A stretch of DNA of 64,000 bases from Aegilops tauschii subsp. strangulata. Taxonomy: Eukaryota > Streptophyta > Magnoliopsida > Poales > Poaceae. The first letter of the stretch is position 1. Each line of letters starts with the position of its first letter. The stretch is from the NCBI RefSeq assembly GCF_002575655.3, contig NC_053037.3, positions 321,249,294 to 321,313,293 on the forward strand. Direction: 5' to 3'. Under the pieces are notes generated by a model. It searched no databases, was not told the DNA's origin, and saw nothing but the letters and a program-made list of their open reading frames with translations. The translations under genes were made by a program, and so were the position numbers. Shown here one piece after another: positions 43,901 to 55,045 of this stretch.

Positions 43901-45068
43901 TTGAGCAGAGGCGGGGCTTCTCCCACTGGCTTCTAGCGACGAGCGGCGCGGGAACGAGGACGAGGCAGGAGGTCGCGTGAGGTGGAGTCGGCAGCAACAC
44001 GCCATGGGAGGCGGAGCTCGCAGTAGGAGGTGAAGAAGACGGTGCGACGGCGGGGCGAGGAACGCAGGGGCCACGGGGCGGCTGCACGCCGTTGGGAGCG
44101 AAGCGATGGTTGCGGGCGCGCGTGGAGAGGCTCGGGGTTGAGCTACTGGCGCTCGACGAAGACGGCGCGGAGGACGACAGATGCGGGCGCAGGTGCTCGA
44201 GGAGCTCCTCTCCTCGAGCGCTCGGGCGACGAGGATTTGGCGAGGACGAGGCGCGGTCGCGGCCTGGTGCTGCAGAGGGAGGCACGTGGGATCGAGAGGG
44301 GGAGAGTGCGATGGGGATCAGGACGAGCGAGGGAGATGGCGGCGCTGGAGGAAGGGATCGAGGGAAAGAGAGGGATCGAGGGACAGAGCTAGTTATCGGT
44401 GCGGCTGGGTTTCAGGAGGGTTGGTGGGCCTAGGAGGCCGGCCCAGTAGAGAAGGAAGTGGCCAGAGGCCTAGCTGTTGGGCTCTCACTCTAAAGAAAAT
44501 AAAAACAAAACCGAGATAAGAAAGAGAAGAAAAGGAGGTTAGGGGAAGAAGGTGGACACGGGGATTATTTTTCCGGACTCACAAAAATGTGCTTGTTCCG
44601 AGAAAATAGAAAAGGCCATGATTAAAAGATTTAAATTCAAAATCATTTGAATTTAATTCAAATGGTTTGAATAAGTTCAAGGTATTGAGGAGTCCAAAAT
44701 GTTGGGAATTTAGGAAGAGCCTCGATAAATGGGAAAAGAATTATTGGCAAGGTTAGAGAGATCGACTCAAAGCAGAAAAGGCATAGGATTAATTTTGCAC
44801 GTGTGTTATGGTGATTCCCAAATAATGGAATACTTTGTTATAGCTCCCTAATAATATTGGGAGGATATGTTATAAAGAGAAAACACCATGTGAATTCCCT
44901 CGATTTAAATGGATCGAAGATTCATACAATTTATTTATCTGAGTTTTTTTAAAAAAAGGTTGTACGATGACATGATGCAATGCAAGAGATGCAACAAACA
45001 AAACAAATCACACGACGAAACTCAGAGCATCTGGAAGTCTTCTGGAGCGTCGGTCTCGGGGCGTTACA
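40902..45068 (-). repeat. LARD 5' LTR (right)
   Basis: This 4167-bp LTR is nearly identical to 32769-36936, with the same GC block (about 43680-44400), 28-bp repeat and poly(A) signal. It ends GGCGTTACA followed by the GCTTC duplication. Confidence 0.9.
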
Positions 45069-45360
45069 GCTTCCCCTTCCGGAATGCTAGACATGGCAAC
45101 CTGTGGCCTAGGGCCTTTGCGAAGCCTGCGGAATGCGGGCGGCGCATGTGGTGATGGAGTGGTCTGGACCATGTAATTGTCGTCATCAAGCCACGGGGTG
45201 GTGACTTGAGGTTGTGGAGTTTGGGGTGTTTCATCTTGAACGGGGGTCTCTTGTTGAGGGCGATCAGCCCACGAATCATCCGGAGCAATTGGAGTCAAAG
45301 GACGACCAATGCTGATGAGTTCGCTGTTCGTAACAATAGGCGATGATACCGGTTGGTGCT
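45069..45360 (-). pseudogene. SIRE-2 ORF3, more N-terminal part
   Basis: The minus-strand frame has a Pro/Thr/Gln-rich stretch (TPIAPDDSWADRPQQ, RRLRKGPRPQVAMSS). It joins in frame to the segment at 32768 once the LARD and one GCTTC are removed, with a single TAA soon after the seam. It is truncated at its upstream end by the gypsy-2 insertion at 45361. Confidence 0.65.
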
Positions 45361-45821
45361 TGTCGGCGTTCTGGGAATGGGGGTCCCCACACTTGCTTGC
45401 CTGCGGCCCATGGCGTGGCTAGGCAGCAGGCCGTACGGCCCATCTTCGTCAACAAGGCACCCAGGACCCTCGCGAGGCGGATGACGCAAGACCTCCTCTG
45501 GAGTGGCCTAGCCAGGCAGGCTCACGAGGAGCGGACATATCAAGGCGAGGCAAACCGCACGAGGCTCTCGTGACGTGAGCCATGACGAACGGCACCAAGC
45601 GGGTGCCAGACGGGCGCCAGTGAGCGCATCGTCTCTATTTCCTCTTTGGTGCTAAGGAGGCCAGCGCAGGCGAAGAATACCGAGGTATCAGGCAAAGGTT
45701 GCCATATTGGTGCAACGAGACCAAGACCGGAGGACAGCAAGGTGGAGGTCATCGTGGAGCCCAAGACGGCGTCACCCCAGAGCTTTTCGCAGGCGAAGAC
45801 CACTTTTATCAGGATAGCTTG
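45361..45821 (+). repeat. Gypsy-2 5' LTR, first part
   Basis: It starts TGTCGGCGTTCTGG, the reverse complement of the gypsy-1 LTR end CCAGAACGCCGACA. It matches the inverted gypsy-1 LTR up to the Angela insertion; GCTTG at 45817-45821 is the TSD. Confidence 0.9.
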
Positions 45822-47560
45822 TGTTGGGGAACGTAGTAATTTCAAAAAAATTCCTACAAACACACAAGATCATGGTGATGTATAGCAACGAGAGGGGAGA
45901 GTGTTGTCCACGTACCCTCGTAGACCGAAAGCGGAAGCGTTAACATAACGCGGTTGATGTAGTCGTACGTCTTCACGATCCGACCGATCAAGTACCGAAC
46001 GCACGGCACCTCCGAGTTCAGCACACGTTCAGCTCAATGACGTCCCTCGAACTCCAATCCAGCCGAGTGTTGAGGGAGAGTTTCGTCAGCACGATGGCGT
46101 GGTGACGATGATGATGTTCTACCCACGCAGGGCTTCGCCTAAGCACCGCTACGATATTATCGAGGTGTAATATGGTGGAGGGGGGCACCGCACACGGCTA
46201 AAAGATCGTTGATTAATTGTGTGTCTAGAGGTGCCCCCCTGCCCCCGTATATAAAGGTGCAAGGGGGAGGCCGCCGGCCAAGGGAGGAGAGGCGCGCCAG
46301 GAGGAGTCCTACTCCTACCGGGAGTAGGACTCCCCCCCTTTCCATGTTGGACTAGGAGAGGAAGGGAGAAGAGGTGGAGGGGAGGAACAAAGGGGGGGCG
46401 CGGCCCCCCTCTCCTTGTCCTATTCGGACTGGGGGGGGAAGGGGCGCGCGGCCCTGCCCTGGCCTCCTCTCCTCTCTTCCACCTAGGCCCACTAAGGCCC
46501 ATTAAGTTACCGGGCGGTTCCGGTAACCTCCCGGTACTCCGGAAAAATCCCGATTTCACCCGGAACACTTCCGATGTCCAAACATAGGCTTCCAATATAT
46601 CAATCTTTATGTCTCGACCATTTCAAGACTCCTCGTCATGTCCGTGATCACATCCGGGACTCTGAACATCCTTCGGTACATCAAAACATATAAACTCATA
46701 ATATAACTGTCATCGTAACGTTAAGCGTGCGGACCCTACGGGTTCGAGAACTATGTAGACATGACCGAGACACCTCTCCGGTCAATAACCAATAGCGGAA
46801 CCTGGATGCTCATATCAGTTCCTACATATTCTACGAAGATCTTTATCGGTCAGACCGCATAACAACATACGTTGTTCCCTTTGTCATCGGTATGTTACTT
46901 GCCCGAGATTTGATCGTCGGTATCTCGATACCTAGTTCAATCTCGTTACCAGCAAGTCTCTTTACTCGTTCCGTAATACATCATCCCGCAACTAACTCAT
47001 TAGTCACAATGCTTGCAAGGCTTATAGTGATGTGTATTACTGACTGGGCCCGGAGATACCTCTCCGACAATCGGAGTGACAAATCCTAATCTCGAAATAC
47101 GCCAACCCAACAAGTACCTTTGGAGACACCTGTAGAGCACCTTTGTAATCACCCAGTTACGTTGTGACATTAGGTAGCACACAAAGTGTTCCTCCGGTAA
47201 ACGGGAGTTGCATAATCTCATAGTCATAGGAACATGTATAAGTCATTAAGAAAGCAATAGCAACATACTAAACGATCGAGTGCTAAGCTAACGGAATGGG
47301 TCAAGTCAATCACATCATTCTCCTAATGATGTGATCCCGTTAATCAAATGACAACTCATGTCTATGGCTAGGAAACATAACCATCTTTGATCAACGAGCT
47401 AGTCAAGTAGAGGCATACTAGTGACACTCTGTTTGTCTATGTATTCACACATGTATTATGTTTCCGGTTAATACAATTCTAGCATGAATAATAAACATTT
47501 ATCATGATGTAAGGAAATAAATAATAACTTTGTTATTGCCTCTAGGGCATATTTCCTTCA
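45822..47560 (-). repeat. Angela-type 3' LTR
   Basis: This 1739-bp LTR has its TATA box on the minus strand at 46247-46256 (CTTTATATAC) and a perfect 13-bp inverted repeat just upstream of it (46303-46315 with 46321-46333). The interior side begins with the polypurine tract AAGTGGGAGAC (minus strand) at 47561-47571. Confidence 0.93.
46303..46333. repeat. 13-bp perfect inverted repeat in Angela LTR
   Basis: GGAGTCCTACTCC and its reverse complement flank a 5-bp loop, TACCG, about 50 bp upstream of the TATA box in element sense. It is exactly preserved in the other LTR at 53300-53330. Confidence 0.85.
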
Positions 47561-47575
47561 GTCTCCCACTTGCAC
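47561..47575 (-). other. Angela-type polypurine tract
   Basis: The minus strand reads GTGCAAGTGGGAGAC immediately before the LTR start TGAAGG at 47560. Confidence 0.8.
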
Positions 47576-47593
47576 TAGATTCAGTAATCTAGA

Positions 47594-50500
47594 TTACACA
47601 GTAATGATTCTTACACCCATGGAGTCTTGGTGCTGATCATGTTTTGCTCTTGGAAGAGGCTTAGTCAACGGGTCTGCAACATTCAGATCCGTATGTATCT
47701 TGCAAATTTCGATGTCTCCCACCTGGACTAAATCCCGGATGGAATTGAAGCGTCTTTTGATGTGCTTGGTTCTCTTGTGAAATCTGGATTCCTTTGCTAA
47801 GGCAATTGCACCAGTATTGCCACAAAAGATTTTCATTGGTCCCGATGCACTAGGTATGACACCTAGATCGGATATGAACTCCTTCATCCAGACTCCTTCA
47901 TTTGCTGCTTCCGAAGCAGCTATGTACTCCGCTTCACACGTAGATCCCGCCACGACACTTTGCTTAGAACTGCACCAACTGACAGCTCCACCGTTCAATG
48001 TAAATACGTATCCGGTTTGCGATTTAGAATCGTCCGGATCAGTGTCAAAGCTTGCATCAACGTAACCATTTACGATGAGCTCTTTGTCACCTCCATAAAC
48101 GAGAAACATATCCTTAGTCCTTTTCAGGTATTTCAGGATGTTCTTGACCGCTGTCCTGTGATCCACTCCTAGATTACTTTGGTACCTCCCTGCTAAACTT
48201 ATAGAAAGGCACACATCAGGTCTGGTACACAGCATTGCATACATGATAGAGCCTATGGCTGAAGCATAGGGAACATCTTTCATCTTCTCTCTATCTTCTG
48301 CAGTGGTCGGGCATTGAGTCTTACTCAATCTCACACCTTGTAGTACAGGCAAGAACCCTTTCTTTGCTTGATCCATTTTGAACTTCTTCAAAACTTTGTC
48401 AAGGTATGTGCTTTGTGAAAGTCCAATTAAGCGTCTTGATCTATCTCTATAGATCTTGATGCCCAATATATATGCAGCTTCACCGAGGTCTTTCATTGAA
48501 AAACTCTTATTCAAGTATCCCTTTATGCTATCCAGAAATTCTATATCATTTCCAATCAGCAATATGTCATCCACATATAATATCAGAAATGCTACTGAGC
48601 TCCCACTCACTTTCTTGTAAATACAGGCTTCTCCAAAAGTCTGTATAAAACCAAATGCTTTGATCACACTATCAAAGCGTTTATTCCAACTCCGAGAGGC
48701 TTGCACCAGTCCATAAATGGATCGCTGGAGCTTGCACACTTTGTTAGCTCCCTTTGGATCGACAAAACCTTCCGGTTGCATCATATACAACTCTTCTTCC
48801 AGAAATCCATTCAGGAATGCAGTTTTGACATCCATTTGCCAAATTTCATAATCATAAAATGCGGCAATTGCTAACATGATTCGGACAGACTTAAGCATCG
48901 CTACGGGTGAGAAGGCCTCATCGTAGTCAATCCCTTGAACTTGTCGAAAACCTTTCGCAACAAGTCGAGCTTTATAGACAGTAACATTACCGTCAGCGTC
49001 AGTCTTCTTCTTGAAGATCCATTTATTTTCAATGGCTTGCCGATCATCGGGCAAGTCAACCAAAGTGCATACTTTGTTATCATACATGGATCCCATCTCG
49101 GATTTCATGGCCTCAAGCCATTTTGCGGAATCTGGGCTCACCATTGCTTCTTCATAGTTCATAGGTTCGTCATGGTCTAGTAACATAACCTCCAGAACAG
49201 GATTACCGTACCACTCTGGTGCGGATCTTAATCTGGTTGACCTACGAGGTTCAGTAATAACTTGATCTAAAGTTTCATGATCATTATCATTAACTTCCTC
49301 ACTAATTGGTGTAGGTGTCGCAGAAACTGATTTCTTTGATGATCTACTTTCCAATAAGGGAGCAGGTACAGTTACCTCATCAAGTTCTACTTTCCTCCCA
49401 CTCACTTCTTTCGAGAGAAACTCCTTCTCTAGAAAGGATCCATTCTTAGCAACGAATGTCTTGCCTTCGGATCTATGATAGAAGGTGTACCCAACAGTCT
49501 CCTTTGGGTATCCTATGAAGACACATTTCTCCGATTTAGGTTCGAGCTTATCAGGTTGAAGTTTCTTCACATAAGCATCGCAACCCCAAACTTTAAGATA
49601 CGACAACTTTGGTTTCTTGCCAAACCATAGTTCATAAGGTGTCGTTTCAACGGATTTTGATGGTGCCCTATTTAGAGTGAATGCAGCCGTCTCCAAAGCA
49701 TAACCCCAAAACGATAGCGGTAAATCAGTAAGAGACATCATAGATCGCACCATATCTAGTAAAGTACGATTACGACGTTCGGACACACCATTACGTTGTG
49801 GTGTTCCGGGTGGCGTGAGTTGCGAAACTATTCCACATTGTTTCAAATGTAAGCCAAACTCGTAACTCAAATATTCTCCTCCACGATCTGATCGTAGAAA
49901 CTTTATTTTCTTGTTACGATGATTTTCAACTTCGCTCTGAAATTCTTTGAACTTTTCAAATGTTTCAGACTTATGTTTCATTAAGTAGATATACCCATAT
50001 CTGCTCAAATCATCTGTGAAGGTGAGAAAATAACGATATCCGCCACGAGCCTCAGTATTCATCGGACCACATACATCTGTATGTATGATTTCCAACAAAT
50101 TAGTTGCTCTCTCCATCGTACCGGAGAACAGTGTTTTAGTCATCTTGCCCATGAGACACGGTTCGCAAGTACCAAGTGATTCATAATCAAGTGATTCCAA
50201 AAGTCCATCATTATGGAGTTTCTTCATGCACTTTACACCGATATGACCTAAACAGCAGTGCCATAAATAAGTTGCACTATCATTATCAACTCTGCATCTT
50301 TTGGCTTCGAAATTATGAATATGTGTATCACTACTATCGAGATTCAACAAAAATAGACCACTCTTCAAGGGTGCATGACCATAAAAAATATTACTCATAT
50401 AAACAGAACAACCATTATTCTCTGATTTAAATGAATAACCGTCTCGCATTAAACAAGATCCAGATATAATGTTCATGCTTAACGCTGGCACCAAATAACA

Positions 50501-51580
50501 ATTATTTAGGTCTAAAACTAATCCTGAAGGTAGATGTAGAGGTAGCGTGCCGACCGCGATCACATCGACTTTGGAACCATTTCCCACGCCCATCATCACC
50601 TCGTCCTTAGCCAATATTCGCTTAATCTGTAGCCCCTGTTTTGAGTTGCAAATATTAGCAACAGAACCAGTATCAAATACCCAGGTGCTACTGCAAGCAT
50701 TAGTAAGGTACACATCAATAACATGTATATCACATATACCTTTGTTAACCTTGCCATCCTTCTTATCCGCCAAATACTTGGGGCAGTTCCGCTTCAAGTG
50801 ACCAGTCTGCTTGCAGTAGAAGCACTCAGTTTCAGGCTTAGGTCCAGACTTGGGTTTCTTCTCCTGAATAGCAACTTGCTTGCTGTTCTTCTTGAAGTTC
50901 CCCTTCTTCTTCCATTTGCCCTTTTTCTTGAAACTAGTGGTCTTATTGACCATCAACACTTGATGCTCCTTTTTGATTTCTACCTCCGGTGCCTTTAGCA
51001 TTGCGAAGAGCTCGGGAATTGTCTTATTCATCCCTTGCATGTTATAGTTCATCACGAAGCTCTTGTAGCTTGGTGGCAGTGATTGAAGAATTCTGTCAAT
51101 GATGCTATCATCCGGAAGATTAACTCCCAGTTGAATCAAGTGATTATTATACCCAGACATTTTGAGTATATGCTCACTGACAGAACTATTCTCTTCCATC
51201 TTGCAGCTGTAGAACTTATTAGAGACTTCATATCTCTCAATCCGGGCATTTGCTTGAAATATTAACTTCAACTCCTGGAACATCTCATATGCTCCATGAC
51301 GTTCAAAACGTCGTTGAAGACCCGGTTCTAAGCCGTAAAGCATGTCACATTGAACTATTGAGTAGTCATCAGCTTTGCTCTGCCAGACGTTCATAACTTC
51401 TGGTGTTGCTCTTGCAGCAGGCCTGGCACCCAGCGGTGCTTCCAGGACGTAATTCTTCTGTGCAGCAATGAGGATAATCCACAAGTTACGGACCCAGTCC
51501 GTGTAATTGCTACCATCATATTTCAACTTTGCTTTCTCAAGGAACGCATTAAAATTCAACGGAACAACAGCACGGGCCAT
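47594..51580 (-). CDS. Angela-type gag-pol polyprotein
   Basis: The ATG at 51580 opens 1328 codons without interruption. Domains: gag capsid (about 1-215); Lys-rich stretch and CCHC knuckle CFYCKQTGHLKRNC (253-266); protease with FDTGS (302-306); integrase zinc-binding H441, H446, C472, C475 and catalytic D502, D565, E601; RT (about 850-1080) with YVDD at 1002-1005; RNase H with D1175, the Glu in CEAEY (about 1217) and D1303. The order gag-protease-integrase-RT-RNase H is Copia. At 1254 the family motif CDN reads CGN, so one predicted RNase H catalytic Asp is Gly (codon 47819-47821). Products would form cytoplasmic virus-like particles and copy the element. Confidence 0.93.
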   Translation of the reverse strand: MARAVVPLNFNAFLEKAKLKYDGSNYTDWVRNLWIILIAAQKNYVLEAPLGARPAARATPEVMNVWQSKADDYSIVQCDMLYGLEPGLQRRFERHGAYEMFQELKLIFQANARIERYEVSNKFYSCKMEENSSVSEHILKMSGYNNHLIQLGVNLPDDSIIDRILQSLPPSYKSFVMNYNMQGMNKTIPELFAMLKAPEVEIKKEHQVLMVNKTTSFKKKGKWKKKGNFKKNSKQVAIQEKKPKSGPKPETECFYCKQTGHLKRNCPKYLADKKDGKVNKGICDIHVIDVYLTNACSSTWVFDTGSVANICNSKQGLQIKRILAKDEVMMGVGNGSKVDVIAVGTLPLHLPSGLVLDLNNCYLVPALSMNIISGSCLMRDGYSFKSENNGCSVYMSNIFYGHAPLKSGLFLLNLDSSDTHIHNFEAKRCRVDNDSATYLWHCCLGHIGVKCMKKLHNDGLLESLDYESLGTCEPCLMGKMTKTLFSGTMERATNLLEIIHTDVCGPMNTEARGGYRYFLTFTDDLSRYGYIYLMKHKSETFEKFKEFQSEVENHRNKKIKFLRSDRGGEYLSYEFGLHLKQCGIVSQLTPPGTPQRNGVSERRNRTLLDMVRSMMSLTDLPLSFWGYALETAAFTLNRAPSKSVETTPYELWFGKKPKLSYLKVWGCDAYVKKLQPDKLEPKSEKCVFIGYPKETVGYTFYHRSEGKTFVAKNGSFLEKEFLSKEVSGRKVELDEVTVPAPLLESRSSKKSVSATPTPISEEVNDNDHETLDQVITEPRRSTRLRSAPEWYGNPVLEVMLLDHDEPMNYEEAMVSPDSAKWLEAMKSEMGSMYDNKVCTLVDLPDDRQAIENKWIFKKKTDADGNVTVYKARLVAKGFRQVQGIDYDEAFSPVAMLKSVRIMLAIAAFYDYEIWQMDVKTAFLNGFLEEELYMMQPEGFVDPKGANKVCKLQRSIYGLVQASRSWNKRFDSVIKAFGFIQTFGEACIYKKVSGSSVAFLILYVDDILLIGNDIEFLDSIKGYLNKSFSMKDLGEAAYILGIKIYRDRSRRLIGLSQSTYLDKVLKKFKMDQAKKGFLPVLQGVRLSKTQCPTTAEDREKMKDVPYASAIGSIMYAMLCTRPDVCLSISLAGRYQSNLGVDHRTAVKNILKYLKRTKDMFLVYGGDKELIVNGYVDASFDTDPDDSKSQTGYVFTLNGGAVSWCSSKQSVVAGSTCEAEYIAASEAANEGVWMKEFISDLGVIPSASGPMKIFCGNTGAIALAKESRFHKRTKHIKRRFNSIRDLVQVGDIEICKIHTDLNVADPLTKPLPRAKHDQHQDSMGVRIITV

Positions 51581-52819
51581 CTATCTACAATTAACATAGA
51601 CAAGCAAGATACTATCAGGTACTAAGTTCATGATAAATTCAAGTTCAATTAATCATATTACTTTAAGAACTCCCACTTAGATAGACATCCCTCTAATCCT
51701 CTAAGTGATCACGTGATCCATATCAACTAAACCATGTCCGATCATCACGTGAGATGGAGTAGTTTCAATGGTGAACATCACTATGTTGATCATATCTACT
51801 ATATGATTCACGCTCGACCTTTCGGTCTCCGTGTTCCGAGGCCATATCTGCATATGCTAGGCTCGTCAAGTTTAACCTGAGTATTCCGCGTGTGCAACTG
51901 TTTTGCACCCGTTGTATTTGAACGTAGAGCCTATCACACCCGATCATCACGTGGTGTCTCAGCACGAAGAACTTTCGCAATGGTGCATACTCAGGGAGAA
52001 CACTTTTATCTTGAAATTTTAGTGAGAGATCATCTTATAATGCTACCGTCAATCAAAGCAAGATAAGATGCATAAAAGATAAACATCACATGCAATCAAT
52101 ATAAGTGATATGATATGGCCATCATCAGCTTGTGCTTGTGATCTCCATCTCCGAAGCACCGTCATGATCACCATCGTCACCGGCGCGACACCTTGATCTC
52201 CATCGTAGCATCGTTGTCGTCTCGCCAACTATTGCTTTTACGACTATCGCTACCGCTTAGTGATAAAGTAAAACAATTACATGGCGATTGCATTGCATAC
52301 AATAAAGCGACAACCATATGGCTCCTGCCAGTTGCCGATAACTCGGTTACAAAACATGATCATCTCATACAATAAAATATAGCATCATGTCTTGACCATA
52401 TCACATCACAACATGCCCTGCAAAAACAAGTTAGACGTCCTCTACTTTGTTGTTGCAAGTTTTACGTGGCTGCTACGGGCTTAGCAAGAACCGTACTTAC
52501 CTACGCATCAAAACCACAACGATAGTTTGTCAAGTTGGTGCTGTTTTAACCTTCGCAAGGACCGGGCGTAGCCACACTCGGTTCAACTAAAGTGAGAGAG
52601 ACAGACACCCGCCAGTCACCTTTAAGCAACGAGTGCTCGCAACGGTGAAACCAGTCTCGCGTAAGCGTACGCGTAATGTCGGTCCGGGCCGCTTCATCTC
52701 ACAATACCGCCGAACCAAAGTATGACATGCTGGTAAGCAGTATGACTTATATCGCCCACAAATCACTTGTGTTCTACTCGTGCATAACATCAATGCATAA
52801 AACCAGGCTCGGATGCCAC
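51581..52819 (-). other. Angela-type leader between primer site and gag
   Basis: About 1.24 kb of non-coding sequence. Long leaders before gag are usual in the BARE/Angela group and carry dimerisation and packaging signals; none is recognised individually. The primer site (minus-strand TGGCATCCGAGC, 52808-52819) has two changes from the initiator-Met match TGGTATCAGAGC. Confidence 0.6.
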
Positions 52820-54556
52820 TGTTGGGGAACGTAGTAATTTCAAAAAATTTCCTACGAACACGCAAGATCATGGTGATGTATAGCAACGAGAGGGGAGAGT
52901 GTTGTCCACGTACCCTCGTAGACCGAAAGCGGAAGCGTTAACACAACGCGGTTGATGTAGTCGTAAGTCTTCACGATCCGACCTATCAAGTACCGAACGC
53001 ACGGCAACTCCGAGTTCAGCACACGTTCAGCTCGATGACGTCCCTCGAACTCCGATCCAGCCGAGTGTTGAGGGAGAGTTTCGTCAGCACGACGGCGTGG
53101 TGACGATGATGATGTTCTACCCACGCAGGGCTTCGCCTAAGCACCGCTACGATATTATCGAGGTGTAATATGGTGGAGGGGGGCACCGCACACGGCTAAA
53201 AGATCGTTGATCAATTGTGTGTCTAGAGTTGCCCCCTGCCCCCGTATATAAAGGTGCAAGGGGGAGGCCGCCGGCCAAGGGAGGAGAGGCGCGCCAGGAG
53301 GAGTCCTACTCCTACCGGGAGTAGGACTCCCCCCCTTTCCATGTTGGACTAGGAGAGGAAGGGAGAAGAGGTGGAGGGGAGGAACGAAGGGGGGGCGCGG
53401 CCCCCCCTCTCCTTGTCCTATTCGGACTGGGGGGGAAGGGGCGCGCGGCCCTGCCCTGGCCTCCTCTCCTCTCTTCCACCTAGGCCCACTAAGGCCCATT
53501 AAGTTACCGGGGGGTTCCGGTAACCTCCCGGTACTCCAGAAAAATCTCGATTTCACCCGGAACACTTCCGATGTCCAAACATAGGCTTCCAATATATCAA
53601 TCTTTATGTCTCGACCATTTTGAGACTCCTCGTCATGTACGTGATCACATCCGGTACTCCGAACAACCTTCGGTACATCAAAACATATAAACTCATAATA
53701 TAACTGTCATCGTAACGTTAAGCGTGCGGACCCTACGGGTTCGAGAACTATGTAGACATGACCGAGACACCTCTCCGGTCAATAACCAATATCGGAACCT
53801 GGATGCTCATATTGGTTCCTACATATTCTACGAAGATCTTTATCGGTCAGACCGCATAACAACATACGTTGTTCCCTTTGTCATCGGTATGTTACTTGCC
53901 CGAGATTCGATCGTCGGTATCTCGATACCTAGTTCAATCTCGTTACCGGCAAGTCTCTTTACTCGTTCCGTAATACATCATCCCGCAACTAACTCATTAG
54001 TCACAATGCTTGCAAGGCTTATAGTGATGTGTATTACTGAGTGGGCCCAGAGATACCTGTCCAACAATCGGAGTGACAAATCCTAATCTCGAAATACGCC
54101 AACCCAACAAGTACCTTTGGAGACACCTGTAGAGCAGCTTTATAATCAGCCAGTTACGTTGTGACGTTGGTAGCACACAAAGTGTTCCTCCGGTAAACGG
54201 GAGTTGCATAATCTCATAGTCATAGGAACATGTATAAGTCATGAAGAAAGCAATAGCAACATACTAAACGATCGAGTGCTAAGCTAACGGAATGGGTCAA
54301 GTCAATCACATCATTCTCCTAATGATGTGATCCTGTTAATCAAATGACAACTCATGTCTATGGCTAGGAAACATAACCATCTTTGATCAACGAGCTAGTC
54401 AAGTAGAGGCATACTAGTGACACTCTGTTTGTCTATGTATTCACACATGTATTATGTTTCCGGTTAATACAATTCTAGCATGAATAATAAACATTTATCA
54501 TGATGTAAGGAAATAAATAATAACTTTATTATTGCCTCTAGGGCATATTTCCTTCA
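52820..54556 (-). repeat. Angela-type 5' LTR
   Basis: This 1737-bp LTR closely matches 45822-47560. The minus-strand TATA box is at 53244-53253 and the inverted repeat at 53300-53330. It drives the gag-pol at 47594-51580. Confidence 0.93.
53244..53253 (-). promoter_or_regulatory. TATA box of Angela-type 5' LTR
   Basis: The minus strand reads CTTTATATAC. The site is conserved in the 3' LTR at 46247-46256. This is the probable promoter of the genomic transcript. Confidence 0.7.
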
Positions 54557-54973
54557 GCTTGTAGTAGCTGTCCCCCTTCAAATTTGCCCGCCGTTGTTGG
54601 CTCCCTTCCCGCTCGATATTTGGGAAGAGGACCAGGGCCTATATAAGGAGAGCTAGCCACCACAGTAGAGGCATCGAATCCCCACGCCACAAGTTCATAC
54701 GCACAAGAACACCTCAACCTCAGGAGGCTGTTCTTCCCTTGTACTATTCATCTTAAGCCCAAGAGGCAATCCACCACCACCACACTGGAATAGGGTGTTA
54801 CACCACAACGGTGGCCCGAACCAGTATAAACCCCGTGTCTCTGTGTGTTGCAAGTTCGTCGAGTTCATCCGCGAGATCTTAGCGAGCTACAGCATAGATC
54901 AGTAGGAGGGAGAGACTTCGCGCGCACCCCAGTGTTCGAACCTTAAGGGTTTGCCGAAACCCCACATCCGACA
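54557..54973 (+). repeat. Gypsy-2 5' LTR, second part
   Basis: It resumes after the Angela element with GCTTG and runs to CCGACA at 54973. Together with 45361-45821 it gives an LTR of about 873 bp. The plus-strand TATA box CTATATAAG is at 54639-54647. The primer region TTTGGCGCACCAGGTAGGGG follows at 54974. Confidence 0.9.
54639..54647 (+). promoter_or_regulatory. TATA box of gypsy-2 5' LTR
   Basis: CTATATAAG on the plus strand, aligned with the gypsy-1 LTR TATA box. It is now more than 9 kb from the LTR start because of the Angela insertion, but it lies on the gag side and may still serve. Confidence 0.65.
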
Positions 54974-55045
54974 TTTGGCGCACCAGGTAGGGGTACGCCA
55001 GAGCTTCTTCTCTGCCAACCAGCTCGCCGACGCTCCCCAGCCACG

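Larger units (their letters stand above)
32769..45068 (-). mobile_element. Sukkula-like LARD (large non-coding LTR element)
   Basis: Two direct repeats of 4168 and 4167 bp (32769-36936, 40902-45068), each TGTAAC to GTTACA, flank 3965 bp without coding capacity. The 5-bp duplication GCTTC at 32764-32768 and 45069-45073 is perfect. A Met-tRNA-type PBS with one extra base lies next to the right LTR, so the element points to the minus strand. Size and layout match the LARD class described in Triticeae. It must use proteins of another element, probably a Gypsy. The LTRs differ by only a small percentage by eye, so the insertion is fairly recent. Confidence 0.9.
28834..45360 (-). mobile_element. 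SIRE-2: second SIRE-type Copia, split by the LARD and cut by gypsy-2
   Basis: A minus-strand element with its 3' LTR at 28834-30167, a PPT and the C-terminal part of a SIRE-type ORF3 up to 32768. A 12.3-kb LARD follows, then ORF3 again at 45069-45360, where gypsy-2 begins. When the LARD and one GCTTC are left out, the ORF3 frame continues across the seam. The pol, gag and 5' LTR should lie right of gypsy-2, outside the window. The LTR is clearly diverged from SIRE-1 beyond the shared start TGAAAGTGC and end CTAGATGCACTTACA. Confidence 0.8.
45822..54556 (-). mobile_element. Angela/WIS/BARE-type Copia, near-intact
   Basis: This 8735-bp minus-strand element has LTRs at 45822-47560 (3') and 52820-54556 (5'), running TGAAGGAAATATGCCC to GTTCCCCAACA in element sense. 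The TSD GCTTG is perfect (45817-45821, 54557-54561). One uninterrupted gag-pol frame occupies 47594-51580. The LTRs differ by roughly 2-3% by eye, mostly transitions. It sits inside the gypsy-2 5' LTR and so is younger than gypsy-2. Only one catalytic substitution and a weakened primer site argue against full autonomy. Confidence 0.95.
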
